From: Cryptomeria japonica
Lineage: Eukaryota; Streptophyta; Pinopsida; Cupressales; Cupressaceae
Assembly (NCBI RefSeq): GCF_030272615.1
Contig: NC_081410.1
Location: 224,987,415-225,051,414 of the forward strand
Direction: 5' to 3'
Length of the DNA stretch: 64,000 bases
Shown: in pieces, positions 48,456 through 58,488 of the stretch
How the letters are laid out: each line of letters opens with the position of its first letter
How positions within the stretch are numbered: the stretch's first letter is position 1
Program-made: the position numbers and the translations under genes
The notes under the pieces: generated by a model
The model's database searches: none
The model's input: the letters and a program-made list of their open reading frames with translations, nothing else
Told to the model about the DNA's origin: nothing

Positions 48456-48799
48456 GGCCTGATGTCAGCGCTACGCTATTTGATTGTGGTGCTCTCTATA
48501 TAGGCGAAACAAGTTGCTCTTTCAACACCAGAATCAAAGAGCATAGTGCTCACATTAGGCATGTTCGTGTTCACAAGTCATCCTTAGCTGAGCACTCTTT
48601 GTCCACCAAGCATCATATTTGTTTGGAAAACACTCTTATCCTATTTAAGGAAGACAACTATTACAAGAGAAAGTTGAAAGAGGTTATAGAAATCTACAAC
48701 CACCCTTCTAATCTCAACCATGACGAGGGGTGGAACCTTAGCCCTTTTTGGCACCCTCTTCTTTCTTCCTTAAACACCCACCGCCACCCCTCTCCTTGA
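48456..48799 (+). pseudogene. GIY-YIG endonuclease end of a Penelope-like element
   Basis: An open frame (frame of 48479) reads CGALYIGETSCSFNTRIKEH, which holds the YIGET and R-x-K-E-H motifs of the GIY-YIG nuclease. It continues with SSLAEHSLSTKHHICLENT, KRKLKEVIEIYNHPSNLN, a DEG/LSPFWHPLL block and a stop at 48799. This arrangement (GIY-YIG, then H-x6-H, then 'EA/VIEI..NLN.D.G..LS..W.PLL') is the C-terminus of PLE polyproteins, which normally follows a reverse transcriptase. The RT is missing: the frame begins at the junction with the inverted terminal region. No ATG; it is a 5'-truncated fragment. Confidence 0.82.
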
Positions 48800-49800
48800 C
48801 CATTTGTTTGCCCTCTCTTGCTCCGTGTTGATGTGTTTTTTATGCACATAACAATACAGAATAAATTACCAAAGTAATTTACCCTCTCTTGAACAAAATC
48901 ACCTCAGATGCTAAGAATGAGATCAACTAAAATGATTCCAAGGTTTCTACATGTCAGGTCTTGACGAGTGGATAAGTTCAGTGGTTGATGTGAATTGCTG
49001 TGTTTCACTTTGGGGACTTACGCAAATGTTTGGATTATCATGAATGATGCGGAATAGGTGTGCTGACAACTTAAGATTTATCAATAGGGCTTTGGATTTA
49101 CTTCTTATTAAAAAAAGGGGGAAAAAAGAATAGGGTTTAGGAAATCTATTCTAATCCTAAGAATGTAGGGAATGATGAATGGATTTAGTGGAATCAAACC
49201 AGGCGAGGTCTCACAATCAGGTATTGACACAAGCTTAGTGCAATCATCTAAGGTATACTTAATGATTTTCAGACTATTACCATCAAACGAAGACACCATC
49301 CAAGTTGATGCTTGTCAACAGATGCATAATAGTTGAAGTTATGCTTACTCAAACTCCAGTTGACCACACAAGGCGCACTTACCAGCGGAAAGAGGCTAGT
49401 GGTATGGATTAAGGATTCCACACAAATATAGTCAACAAATCTTCCATTCGATCTAACATACATGAAAATAAATTCTAATCTAAATTCTAATCTAACTTGG
49501 AGGAATTGAGAACCATGAATGCAAATACAACACTTGAAGAGCAAAATCACCAACAATTGAACAATGATTAGGATTCAAATAGCTGTAGCATATACCAACA
49601 ATTCTACAAAAGCTCTCTCTTACAAATGAGAGACAGAGGGGCATATATAGAGTCTCTTACAAAATGGATGGCCCAGATTGATCTAAGATCAACGGCTGAG
49701 ATCATGCCAATAAAACCCTAGAATTGCCCTAATTAGGGTTACATAAAAAATGGTGCCACCAACATATGGCCCAATAGAAAGATACCTAGTCATCATATAG
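48800..49800. other. No gene; 3' flank of the large minus-strand ORF
   Basis: No coding signal. Read on the minus strand, 49650-49635 has a TATA-like 'tctatatatgcccc' followed by CT/AG-rich direct repeats ('tctctcatttgtaagagag'). It could be promoter-like sequence of an LTR downstream of the large ORF, but no matching second copy was found. Confidence 0.35.
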
Positions 49801-49820
49801 GGAATCTTCTAGAAGATTCC
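49801..49820. promoter_or_regulatory. Perfect 20-bp palindrome resembling a heat-shock element
   Basis: GGAATCTTCTAGAAGATTCC equals its own reverse complement and contains four contiguous alternating GAA/TTC units, the binding pattern of heat-shock factors. It overlaps the stop codon of the large ORF. A three-unit version (TTCTAGAAGATTC) lies at about 54434-54446. Functional role is inferred only. Confidence 0.4.
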
Positions 49821-52800
49821 TCCCTGCATCTCTCTCTCTCTCTTAGCATACTCCAAGAATCTAGCCAAAACTGAATCTAACTCCTCCATGGAAATGCTAG
49901 GCAAGGTATCCTGCTGTAAATCAATCACATCCAATGAATCCGAGCAAGCATTCAAAGTGTTCTCCCATTTAGGCATGAGCTTCTGCGAATTATGAACATG
50001 AATCAACAAAGAGACCAAGTCATCTATCTGACTCTTCTGCAAAGAGTCCAACTGGCAAAAATACATAAATTTTATCTTGTCTCTTAATTCGGCTAAGTGT
50101 AAACCACTAGCATCACTAACATCAACACCCAATAATTCCTCAATCGAGGCAAGGATCTTCATCTGAATGTCCTGAATTAATCCTTCCATCTCCATACAAC
50201 TTGATTGGGCGTTCTCATAAGCTGATTTCTTCAAAGCTAGTGCACAATACCAGCCATGGAAATTATATATGTCTCCACTGTGCACAATGTTCTCGCTGAC
50301 CAAAATGGAATTATGAACCTTCTTCAATGCCAGGAGGCGTGGAATAGTCTTCTCTTGGATAGGCCGGAATTCTTCCCAAACTTCCTCCAAATACTGGATC
50401 CTGAATACAAGCGTTGCTGTCTTATCATATGCTTGGACAAACTGAGTAAGGAAATCATCTGCCTGCTTTCTTGTGCTTTCAATCCACTTTTCCACCTCTG
50501 AGTGTGTACCTCTCGCTACCTCGCAGTGTGAATGTATTCCATGGTCAACTGCAATAGGGGAAATAAGGGTGGGATCTCCACGCCTTGTCCCTGCAATATA
50601 CTCTCTGAGTCTAATATTTTCTTCTTTGTACCTTTCATTCTTCGCAATCGCTGTGTCTAACTTTGCATTGATTGCTTGGAGGTTGTCACCAATCTCCTGA
50701 AATTCCTGCCCTGCGGATGGACGACCAAGGGCAACTGAAGTGATCTGGAAATCCATGGGAGTAGCAGTGTCCACTGTCACGCCGGCTCTAGGAACAACAA
50801 TCTGCGCAATCCGCATTCCCGTCTCATCTCTAGCTATGTGCGACAAAATCTCCGCTCTCTTGGGCTCCTTCTTCTTAGCACTCCTAGCTAGGTAGTCATC
50901 AATATCCTCAATAGGCTGTACTTCTATCATTTGTTTACTTTTTTCCATACTCTTCCTCAACCATTCAGGAATAGCGGTCATCTCTATACCATCATCAAGA
51001 CATATTTCTCGATCAAGGTCCTTCAGTGCTGAGATAACTTCATCATTATCATCAGGATTATTCTTGGTCCAATCATATACATCATTTCCCAAACTAACTT
51101 CCAAAAGGACAGTAGGGGATCCCGGCTGGTCATCATTCTCATCAGGAGGTGCAGATGTTGCTATGGCATGAAATTCCTGAGTATTCTTAGGTAGTATCAC
51201 TGTGTTGGAACACTGCTGAGTCTCCTTATTCTGTTCTGTTACTTCAATCACTTCGATTGATGAGACACTGGGAGGGGGTGAAGGAATTATAGTCTTCTGT
51301 TTCTTCTTCACATCCTCAATCTTCTTCCCTCTAGCATTGACTTCTCCAGGCATGTTCTTCCTTCTCTTGGGAGCTTGACTTTCTTCGTCTGCATGAATCC
51401 TGACATCATTGACAGTCCTCTGATCATCCTCGGAAGTAGACTCTTCCGTCTTCATCCTCTCATAAGTGAAGGGAACACCCATGTCAACTAATCTGTTCAT
51501 CTGCATATCTACCCATGTGCGGGAGAAATTCAAGACTTCTCTCATCAATATATTCAGATCAGTCTCCTCTGACTCTGACCAATTTGGCAATAGGATTGCC
51601 TTCTTCATTTCATTCTCATAATGTGGGTGTGTATGATCTCTATCATCTAATACCTGATCAGGGATGAGGAAAAGTCCACACTTCCTCATGAAATCCACTG
51701 ACATTCTGGACCACATTCTTCTCTTTACTACTTGTTCGTCCATTAAGTTAGCCCAATAATCCTCTATGTCAACCTTGTGAGTGAACTTCTCTCCTCTGAT
51801 CCTTCTGACCTTCTTGTCTGGATCGAATCTCTCTCTTTTCTTGTAGGTAGCAAATCTGTAGAATGCAATCTCCTCACCTGCAGTGCTAGTAGCTATGGCG
51901 GATTGGCAGACCTCTGACGTCTTCCCAACTGAAATAGGGAATGTCATTCCTGTCCTGTGCTTCTCTCTCTGGATAACATCGAACTCTAGAAGCTGTCTTA
52001 CCACTTCCAACAATATCATTTTGTCAGTAGGATACCTAGGAAGTCTGTGAGGTTCAGATTGAAACCCATGAATCCTGAGGTATGTGAAAGTAGGAAACTG
52101 TATATACCACGATCCATATTTCTCTATTAACTCTGTTGCCTCCTTGGACAATCTTCTGTGGATTCCGCCCTGCAGCATCCGTGTGATGTACATAGTGAAT
52201 GCATCATTCACTTTCTTATAGTCTTCAATTCTGTGCATACTCAATTGGGGGTAGCATTCATAACTCTTAAACTGTCCTTGCCCATTCCCGACTTCACCTT
52301 TGCATATTAATCCTCTGTATGAAACAAATCGTGCAAGCAGGTACACTAGGTAAGAAGTCATGGCGAATGACTTGGACCGCTTTAAATTCCTCAACTGAAA
52401 ATCGAGATTGTCGCTTATGATCTTAGACCAATTCACTAGTGTTCCTTTAAGACAATTCTGGATCAAGTAGAACATCCATCCTTGAAATATTGCTCCCTGC
52501 GGCATTCCCATCACTCTGTTGAGTAGGAATATCAAATCACTATATTCCTCCTTAAAATCTACACACATAAGTGTCTTGGGAGCCTTGGAATGATGATTCC
52601 TAGGTTCAATCATCCATTCTTTATTAATTAAACTCTTGCATACACCCATCTTCTTCGTGTATCTGTCTGCATAATCTTCCTTGGTCACATCCTTCATGTC
52701 TGTACTGCGTGGAATTCCGAATACCTCAGCAATGGCATCCTCAGCAAGGTAGGCGATGACAACACCCTTCGGACTCTTGATCATTCTTGTGAGCGGATCA

Positions 52801-53033
52801 TAACATCGTGCACACTCTAGGATAAACTCACTGCACTGTATGGATTGTGGAAACCCAGCGGCATGGAAAATGCCACTCTTCATAATATTCGCATATGCTG
52901 GAGAAGGAACCTGATCTCTGGATCCGAACATTCGACGCTGCATCTGGTCGAAGTCCAGGAAATGCATGTTGGTATCAGTGATCTCCCTCCATCTGGATGA
53001 AATCTTGAACTCTGGATAAAATCCAGTCTCCAA
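49809..53033 (-). CDS. Large ORF of about 1,074 codons, unknown function, probably retroelement-associated
   Basis: The longest intact frame in the window. The open frame extends to a TAG near 53147. No ATG precedes the TTG at 53033; the first ATG is codon 23 (52967). An upstream exon ending at a 'tatcctag' acceptor near 53109 is possible. The N-terminal 450 residues look globular, with SPKGVVIAYLAEDAIAEVFG and a helical block FQGWMFYLIQNCLKG. This is loosely reminiscent of the 'putative plant transposon protein' and Athila ORF1 type of domain, which I cannot confirm. A basic, NLS-like stretch (RRKNMPG, KKKQK) lies near 570-600. An acidic linker and a coiled-coil-like segment (AINAKLDTAIAKNERYKEEN, near 780) follow. 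No RT, protease, integrase or zinc knuckle is seen. The absence of stops in a region of decayed elements suggests recent insertion or selection. Confidence 0.6.
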   Translation of the reverse strand: METGFYPEFKISSRWREITDTNMHFLDFDQMQRRMFGSRDQVPSPAYANIMKSGIFHAAGFPQSIQCSEFILECARCYDPLTRMIKSPKGVVIAYLAEDAIAEVFGIPRSTDMKDVTKEDYADRYTKKMGVCKSLINKEWMIEPRNHHSKAPKTLMCVDFKEEYSDLIFLLNRVMGMPQGAIFQGWMFYLIQNCLKGTLVNWSKIISDNLDFQLRNLKRSKSFAMTSYLVYLLARFVSYRGLICKGEVGNGQGQFKSYECYPQLSMHRIEDYKKVNDAFTMYITRMLQGGIHRRLSKEATELIEKYGSWYIQFPTFTYLRIHGFQSEPHRLPRYPTDKMILLEVVRQLLEFDVIQREKHRTGMTFPISVGKTSEVCQSAIATSTAGEEIAFYRFATYKKRERFDPDKKVRRIRGEKFTHKVDIEDYWANLMDEQVVKRRMWSRMSVDFMRKCGLFLIPDQVLDDRDHTHPHYENEMKKAILLPNWSESEETDLNILMREVLNFSRTWVDMQMNRLVDMGVPFTYERMKTEESTSEDDQRTVNDVRIHADEESQAPKRRKNMPGEVNARGKKIEDVKKKQKTIIPSPPPSVSSIEVIEVTEQNKETQQCSNTVILPKNTQEFHAIATSAPPDENDDQPGSPTVLLEVSLGNDVYDWTKNNPDDNDEVISALKDLDREICLDDGIEMTAIPEWLRKSMEKSKQMIEVQPIEDIDDYLARSAKKKEPKRAEILSHIARDETGMRIAQIVVPRAGVTVDTATPMDFQITSVALGRPSAGQEFQEIGDNLQAINAKLDTAIAKNERYKEENIRLREYIAGTRRGDPTLISPIAVDHGIHSHCEVARGTHSEVEKWIESTRKQADDFLTQFVQAYDKTATLVFRIQYLEEVWEEFRPIQEKTIPRLLALKKVHNSILVSENIVHSGDIYNFHGWYCALALKKSAYENAQSSCMEMEGLIQDIQMKILASIEELLGVDVSDASGLHLAELRDKIKFMYFCQLDSLQKSQIDDLVSLLIHVHNSQKLMPKWENTLNACSDSLDVIDLQQDTLPSISMEELDSVLARFLEYAKREREMQGGIF

Positions 53034-54574
53034 CGTCTTCAGCAGCTCTTTCCTTTCCTTGTATCCTGACTTCGACCTCGCACCTGTACGAAACTGGAAG
53101 TTAGTCCTAGGATAAAAATAAATACTTGTAATAAAATTCCTGACTTTCTAGAGATTTAGCTAGTTTAGAGCATGGAGTCAGGAAAATAATCCATACACTT
53201 GGTAAATTTTAGCAATTACGTTCAATGTGTGACAACACTAAGGCATGGAAGCCTTCCATAAAATTCATTTATACCTCCTTACGCTTAGAAAATATGCAAG
53301 CAAAGAATGCAAAGGAGTATACCGGATTGATGATGACTTAGGAAAGGTGTGAAAGGTTGTGTTTTCACACAACGAATGTCTGAAGACACCTTCCGCAGTC
53401 AACAATGGAGGTCAAAATTTTGAAGACAACCTGAAAATTCAGACTTTCAAAATATGTTGTAATCTTCAAAATGTGCATAAAATCAATAAAAATCAGTTTT
53501 ATTGATGAAAACAATCATTTTCTGGAATGTAAGTATGGCTGGTAAAAATTAGTTTTTTGAGGACAAGTCTGAAAATCGAACACTTCAGACTTACCAGCAC
53601 CTTGCAAAGTGGTTTAAATCCCTAAAAATGATGAAAAATGGCTTAGGAAACAGCCCCAAGCAAATTCGCCAAAATTGGTTAGGTGGCTGGAAATGAAAAT
53701 TTCTGAGGACAACCGCCTAACAATGGAGTTTCAGACCTGCAACAGCGATAAAATGGTCTAAAAAGTGCACAGAAAACTCCACAAAATGTCTCCAAATGCT
53801 AAATATTTAAGTTAGAATTGGCTGGGCAATAAAAACTTAAGTCTGAAAATTAATGGCAGCCATTAATGGAGGTCAAAATCTGAAACAAACCTCAGATCTG
53901 AAGCGAATCAGCAGGCTGGAAATGATGACAGCCAACAAACATGTATGAAAAAAATCCACCAAAATGTGGCCTCCAAGCAAAATCGAAATTTTCCCAAGTC
54001 TAGTGCTAAAATGGAAATCTGAAAATTGATACCAATGGATAGCTCGGATCTGCAATAATGGAGGATGGCAATAATCTGGAAAAAATCGCCCAAGTTGGGA
54101 TTGAAAACCCCAAACACAAAAATTTGCCTGCCTTAGCAAAAAATCGAAATTTTCAAAATTCTGAAAATCGTTGTCAATGGCAGCAATCTGCAGAAATGAA
54201 GGTCTGAACAACAAGCAACAATGGTGGAGGAAAAATCGCCCAAGGTCTCCAAACACAAATTCGCCCACTTGAAAAAAAATCGCTCTCATGGAGACACCTG
54301 GCAGAAATAATAATAAAATAATGCTGAAGTTCCTCTCATATACTTGCTTTCAGCTCCAACTTTCACCACACAAGCAATGTGGGATAAAAAACACTTGTAT
54401 AAATACTTGCTTGGTGAAACCCTAACTTGCTTCTAGAAGATTCAAACATTTAATAATTATTGCAAGTTATTAAATTTTATTTTAAATTTTAAATAATCAT
54501 TTAATAATTATTTAAAAGCAATCAAAATGGGGCTTTTATTTAAAATTTTCCAATTTAAATCCAAAATAAAGCCT
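53034..54574. other. Upstream region of the large ORF, no gene supported
   Basis: AT-rich sequence with diffuse repeats such as 'aaaatcgcccaag' and 'tctgaaaatcg'. A 138-codon minus-strand ORF at 53873-54289 is Phe/Leu-rich and repetitive and is judged chance. A HSE-like TTCTAGAAGATTC lies at 54434-54446 and a plus-strand TATA-like 'gtataaatac' near 54397. Confidence 0.4.
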
Positions 54575-55245
54575 CTAGGGGAAAATCGCTATAGGTTGGG
54601 ATTAAAAAATCCCTTCAAAAATCGCTTAAGTGTCAAAATTTGCCCCATAGGGGAAATTCGACCCATGCTTGGATAAAAATCCATGCTCAAAATCATCAAA
54701 ATGCACATAAATCACCCTCTAGGGGAAAATCGATATGAGTTTGGACAAAAATCCACACTCAAAAATCACTTAACTTGAAAAAATACCTCCCTGGTGGAAA
54801 TTCGACCTCAGTCTGGACAAAAATCCGGACTTAAAAAACTCTTCATAATGTTCCCAGTGGAAAATCGATCCCTGTCTGGACAAAAATCCTTAAAAAAATG
54901 CTCAGGGGAAAATCGATCCCTGTCTGGATAAAAATCCGGACAAAAATCCTAACTTAGTTGTCACAAAAATCCTGGTGGAAAAACGACCCAGGCGTGGAAT
55001 TATCCTTGCACTCCAATCCGCACTCCTAGGGGAAATTCGAGGGGTGTCTGGATGAATCCTGACACTTAGCCAAATTTTAGCATCTCCAGGGGAAAATCGC
55101 TCCAGGTGTGGATAAACAGTGGGGGAAATTAGTGGCCAGTATGGATTCCAGGGGAAACCCATGTGTAGTATGGATTTTGAGTGGGGGAATGGGTTGGGTA
55201 GTCTGGAATGTGAGGGGAAAATCACCTCTAGCATGGATTTTGACC
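54575..55245. repeat. Degenerate tandem array with GGGGAAAATCGA core
   Basis: About 12-13 units begin GGGGAAAWTCGA (for example near 54582, 54652, 54721, 54857, 54905, 55031, 55090 and 55215). They are followed by CCCTGTCTGGA and then an AAAATCC half; unit spacing is 35-75 bp. GGATAAAAATCC within the unit is an inverted repeat. It is located upstream of the large ORF on its strand. Confidence 0.75.
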
Positions 55246-55739
55246 CTTTAACCCTTGGAATATGGATTTCCCTTAGGATTTTAACATTTTAACCACTCAA
55301 AATCACTTAGCGACTTTAAATTTAACTGGACTTAGACTAATTTTTCAAAAATATGAGCAAAACGCCAAGAAAATGTTGGAATAAAGTGCGAAACCAATTT
55401 AAATATTACCTTAAGAGCGAGAAACAACTCCAAAAGGTCTGTGAATATCTTAGCACTTTAAAATCATTGATGCGCGTGTTTAAAAACACGTTAACGTTCA
55501 AATGCTCAAACACTTAGCAAAACTTAGGATCATTAAAAATAACATCTTTTGCAACTTGATCCTAACACTTCAAAAACCCTAGACGGCACTAGGCATGATC
55601 AAAACTCTGAGACTCGGGCACGGAAAACGCAAAATTGCCCACTAAGCAGCCAAAACCCTAACCTAACGACGAAGGAAGCTAGCAAAGAGGGGGTCCCCGT
55701 TAGCAATGGGGTGATGTGTGAAAAGGTCACAACACTCCG
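55246..55739. other. No recognisable feature
   Basis: Ordinary AT-rich sequence. The ORF starting at 55549 runs into the T-rich tract and is not considered coding. Confidence 0.4.
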
Positions 55740-56445
55740 CTCCTTCCATATTTTGGGGCCCTCCCCTTCTCCCCTTTCTCCCCTTCTCTTGCCCCTTTTT
55801 TGGTGTGGTCTTTCTTCTTGTCCTTCCTCCTTTATTTTTCTTGTTATCTTTTTCCTTTACTTATGCTTATCTCTTTCTCTATTTCTTTCTTTTGTTGGTT
55901 TTTGTTTAGCTCTAGTTTTAGGTTTTGTATATATACATATATCGGGTGTTGGCATTGGGTTTTTTCTCTTATTTTTTCTTATTGGTTATTTTTTGTTTGA
56001 TTTCTTTTTGTTTTCTTTTTGTATTGTTTCCTTGTTCTTTGCCCTTCTTGTATATATATATAATTTTTATAATTTTCTATATTTGTTTTTATTACTTTTT
56101 ATTTCTTTATTTAACTTTTTTTTGTCTTTTCGTCTTTCTTGGTTTTTAGTCTCTTCAATGTTCTTTTGCATTATTAGTTTTTGTATTTTTTAACTTAGTA
56201 GTTTTATAACCTTTTTTTTTTTCTTTAGTCTTGTGTTTCTTTGCCTCCTTTTCTCCTCATTCCTTGTGCATCCTCCCAAAACCTCCCCCTTTAAATACCC
56301 CTTAAGTGAGCCTTTGTCTGCAATTTATTATTTTTACATCTCTTGACACTCTCTTTCATCCTGATGATGGATCACAAAGTGTGATCCGAAATGTTGATGC
56401 AAAAAAGATACACACAATCAAATCCAGAAACAGCTTACTGATTCA
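55740..56445 (+). mobile_element. Penelope-like 3' region, copy 2
   Basis: A C/T-rich to T-rich tract (55745-56093), looking like a 3' untranslated region, leads into a 352-bp block (56094-56445) that matches copy 1 at 48108-48455 in reverse. It contains the hammerhead-like fold at 56354-56403. The left border is approximate. The 214-codon hydrophobic ORF across it (55549-56193) is an artefact of poly-pyrimidine sequence. Confidence 0.55.
56354..56403 (+). ncRNA. Type I hammerhead-ribozyme-like motif
   Basis: Core 1 CTGATGA (56361-56367). Stem II GGATCACA (56369-56376), loop AAG, TGTGATCC (56380-56387): 8 perfect pairs. Core 2 GAAA (56388-56391). Then TGTT, whose A15.1-U16.1 and following wobble pair make a minimal helix III, with cleavage expected after U95. 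Stem I is CATC (56357-56360) with GATG (56396-56399), extended past a bulged C by TTT/AAA. Hammerheads with tiny helix III are known in PLE pseudo-LTRs. Deviations are an extra U between core 1 and stem II, and the missing loop on helix III, which would favour a dimeric form. Confidence 0.6.
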
Positions 56446-56916
56446 TGTATCAAAATGTTATTGCTGTTATGTAGTACCATTGGCTATTCAAGTCTCGTTG
56501 ATGTAAATGAAATCCTCTTGTTTTTAACAGAATCAGTTTTAACAATAGGTTTGGCTGTTACATAGGCTGCTCATACCTTTGCGTAAGTGCAGGCAATACA
56601 AATCCATCTACTCATATTAGCTTTTGGATTCTATGAGTTGAATCAAAAAGCTAAAATTTTAATTATTGTATTGAATAAACTCTCTCATTAAATTGTGTTT
56701 CAATTTTCCCAATCAGAAATAAATATTTTTTGATGTTTACAAGTCAACAAAATTGACTGAATCTCAATGATTAATGGACATTCATGCTGGTTCCTCGTGC
56801 ACAATAAAATGCAGGGATTTGTCTACATTTTATACATAAATATTTATTAGAAAATTTAATTAGATAGGATTGTCAGTGGGAATTAAGGATTTCGATGTGT
56901 TGATATATATATATCA
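56446..56916. other. No recognisable feature
   Basis: AT-rich sequence ending in a TA repeat that served as target for the next element. Confidence 0.4.
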
Positions 56917-58213
56917 TAGAAACGAGACTTGGACTTGGCGAGGGTGACTCGACTCGAGACTTGGCAAAAAAAACTTGGTGCACACTCATCAAGTGAAAAA
57001 CCCAAGATTTTAGAATTTTTAAGGAATTAAAACTTGTTTCATGCACCCTTTATTAAATAAATCTTAAAGACACAATAACATCATCAAGTAGAAGCTAATT
57101 TGATCACATACACAAGTATATATCAATCACATAATTATAAGCACAAATTATAGTTGAAGGAAATAACACAATAGATATTTAAATATTGTCAAATGTATAC
57201 AAAACTCATGGAATATGAAATCCATGACACTAAATGTTCTAACAAATATTAGAACAACTACTATAAATCTATGGCTTAGAGGAGTTTGCATCCACCCTAC
57301 GAAGGCATCTAAGGTAGGTCCCACTAACTCCTGGGGGTTTGGGAGTGGAGATGCTAATGGGTTTGAGGCACAACAATGATAAGTTGCACAAGGTGTTAGA
57401 TGTGAGAAAAATCCAACAATAAAAGGGGTGCGGGGAAAATTATTTTTAGAGAAAAAGAGAAAAAAGAGTGGAGAGCTGATGCAGAGTAAACTGCAATAAG
57501 GTTTCCACCAAATTGTTCTTCAAGGGGTCCTAACTACACACCCTAATGTGACCTTAGACCTTCAACTTTAGGTTTCTACCATTGAGACCTTATTGAGCAT
57601 TCTTGGGACATGATAGCAACATCAGAGTTGTAATCTAATACAAGGTCCATTTGTAACCTTAAACAACTTCATGTCTTGTACAACAATGCAATGATGCATG
57701 GTTACACCTTCCCATTCTAATCTAGTGTGAGGGACCTGTTCTAAGGGCATACAAATAAGGACTGATTTGAAACAAGTTGAGACAGGGTTTGAGGGACCTT
57801 ATTGACATAGAAACATTCCAAAATGGATCAAAATGACCCTAAATGGTCTTAAAGGACCTTATTGGACCCAAACACAACCAAACAACCAAAAAAACCAAAA
57901 ATGAGTATATGCACTCTATGATGCCCCTGCATCAAGAGCAAAATGATCTTTGTATGGGGCAACATGATGCTTTTAGGAACATTTTAGGGATTTTGGATGC
58001 AATTTATTTTTTGAAAAAACATAAAAAAATGTTTGTTTTTGTTTTTTTGGCCGAATCTAGGCATTGGGACTCACCAAGTCTGAGCTGAGTCTGTGAGTCT
58101 TGAGCCTCGGCAAGTCTCGCTTTGGGCTTGGATGAGCCCAAGTCTGGGCCCCTGGGACTCACCTAGGATCACTCGGCTGGGGACTCGTTGAGTCCAAGCG
58201 AGTCCTGGAACTA
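56917..58213. mobile_element. Non-autonomous hAT-like element
   Basis: Ends read TAGAAACGAGACTTGGACTT and, reversed from 58213, TAGTTCCAGGACTCGCTTGG: imperfect inverted repeats sharing CTTGGACT. Both subterminal regions are packed with GACTCG/CGAGTC motifs (56930-56990 and 58060-58205). The left end matches the subterminal part of the minus-strand hAT (CTTGGACTTGG, GACTCGAC, CTTGGCAAAAAA at 43712-43746). No transposase inside. It is inserted in a TA repeat, so the 8-bp duplication cannot be read. Confidence 0.6.
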
Positions 58214-58239
58214 TATATATATATATATATATATATACA
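58214..58239. repeat. (TA)n microsatellite
   Basis: About 12 TA units at the right edge of the hAT-like element; a matching TA run flanks its left edge (56903-56914). Confidence 0.9.
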
Positions 58240-58246
58240 TTCATGC

Positions 58247-58488
58247 TTGCTGCTGCAGTGTGAAATGGGTCAAACTGATTTACTAGCCTGCGAGAATATC
58301 AGGTCTTCTGATTATAAGAGTAATGAGGATTGCAAAGATACATGTATAATTTAGCAAAGATATATATATATGATTGCTGCTGCAGTATGAAATGGGTCAA
58401 ACTGATTTACTAGCCTGCGAGTATATCAAGTCTTCTCATCGTAAGCGAAACTAGGATTGCAAAGATACATGTAGAATTTAGCAAAGAG
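58247..58488. repeat. 127-bp tandem duplication
   Basis: Units start TTGCTGCTGCAG at 58247 and 58374 and share 'gaaatgggtcaaactgatttactagcctgcgag' (partial quote: GAAATGGGTCAAACTG) and 'gattgcaaagatacatgta'. A few substitutions separate them. Confidence 0.9.

Noticed and set aside
53873-54289. 138-codon minus-strand ORF upstream of the large ORF
   Set aside because: Internally repetitive (GRFF, LLQIRAI phrases) and without domain; follows diffuse DNA repeats.
55549-56193. 214-codon ORF that looks like a multi-pass membrane protein
   Set aside because: Hydrophobicity comes from a T-rich pyrimidine tract; it crosses the repeat boundary and other frames look the same.
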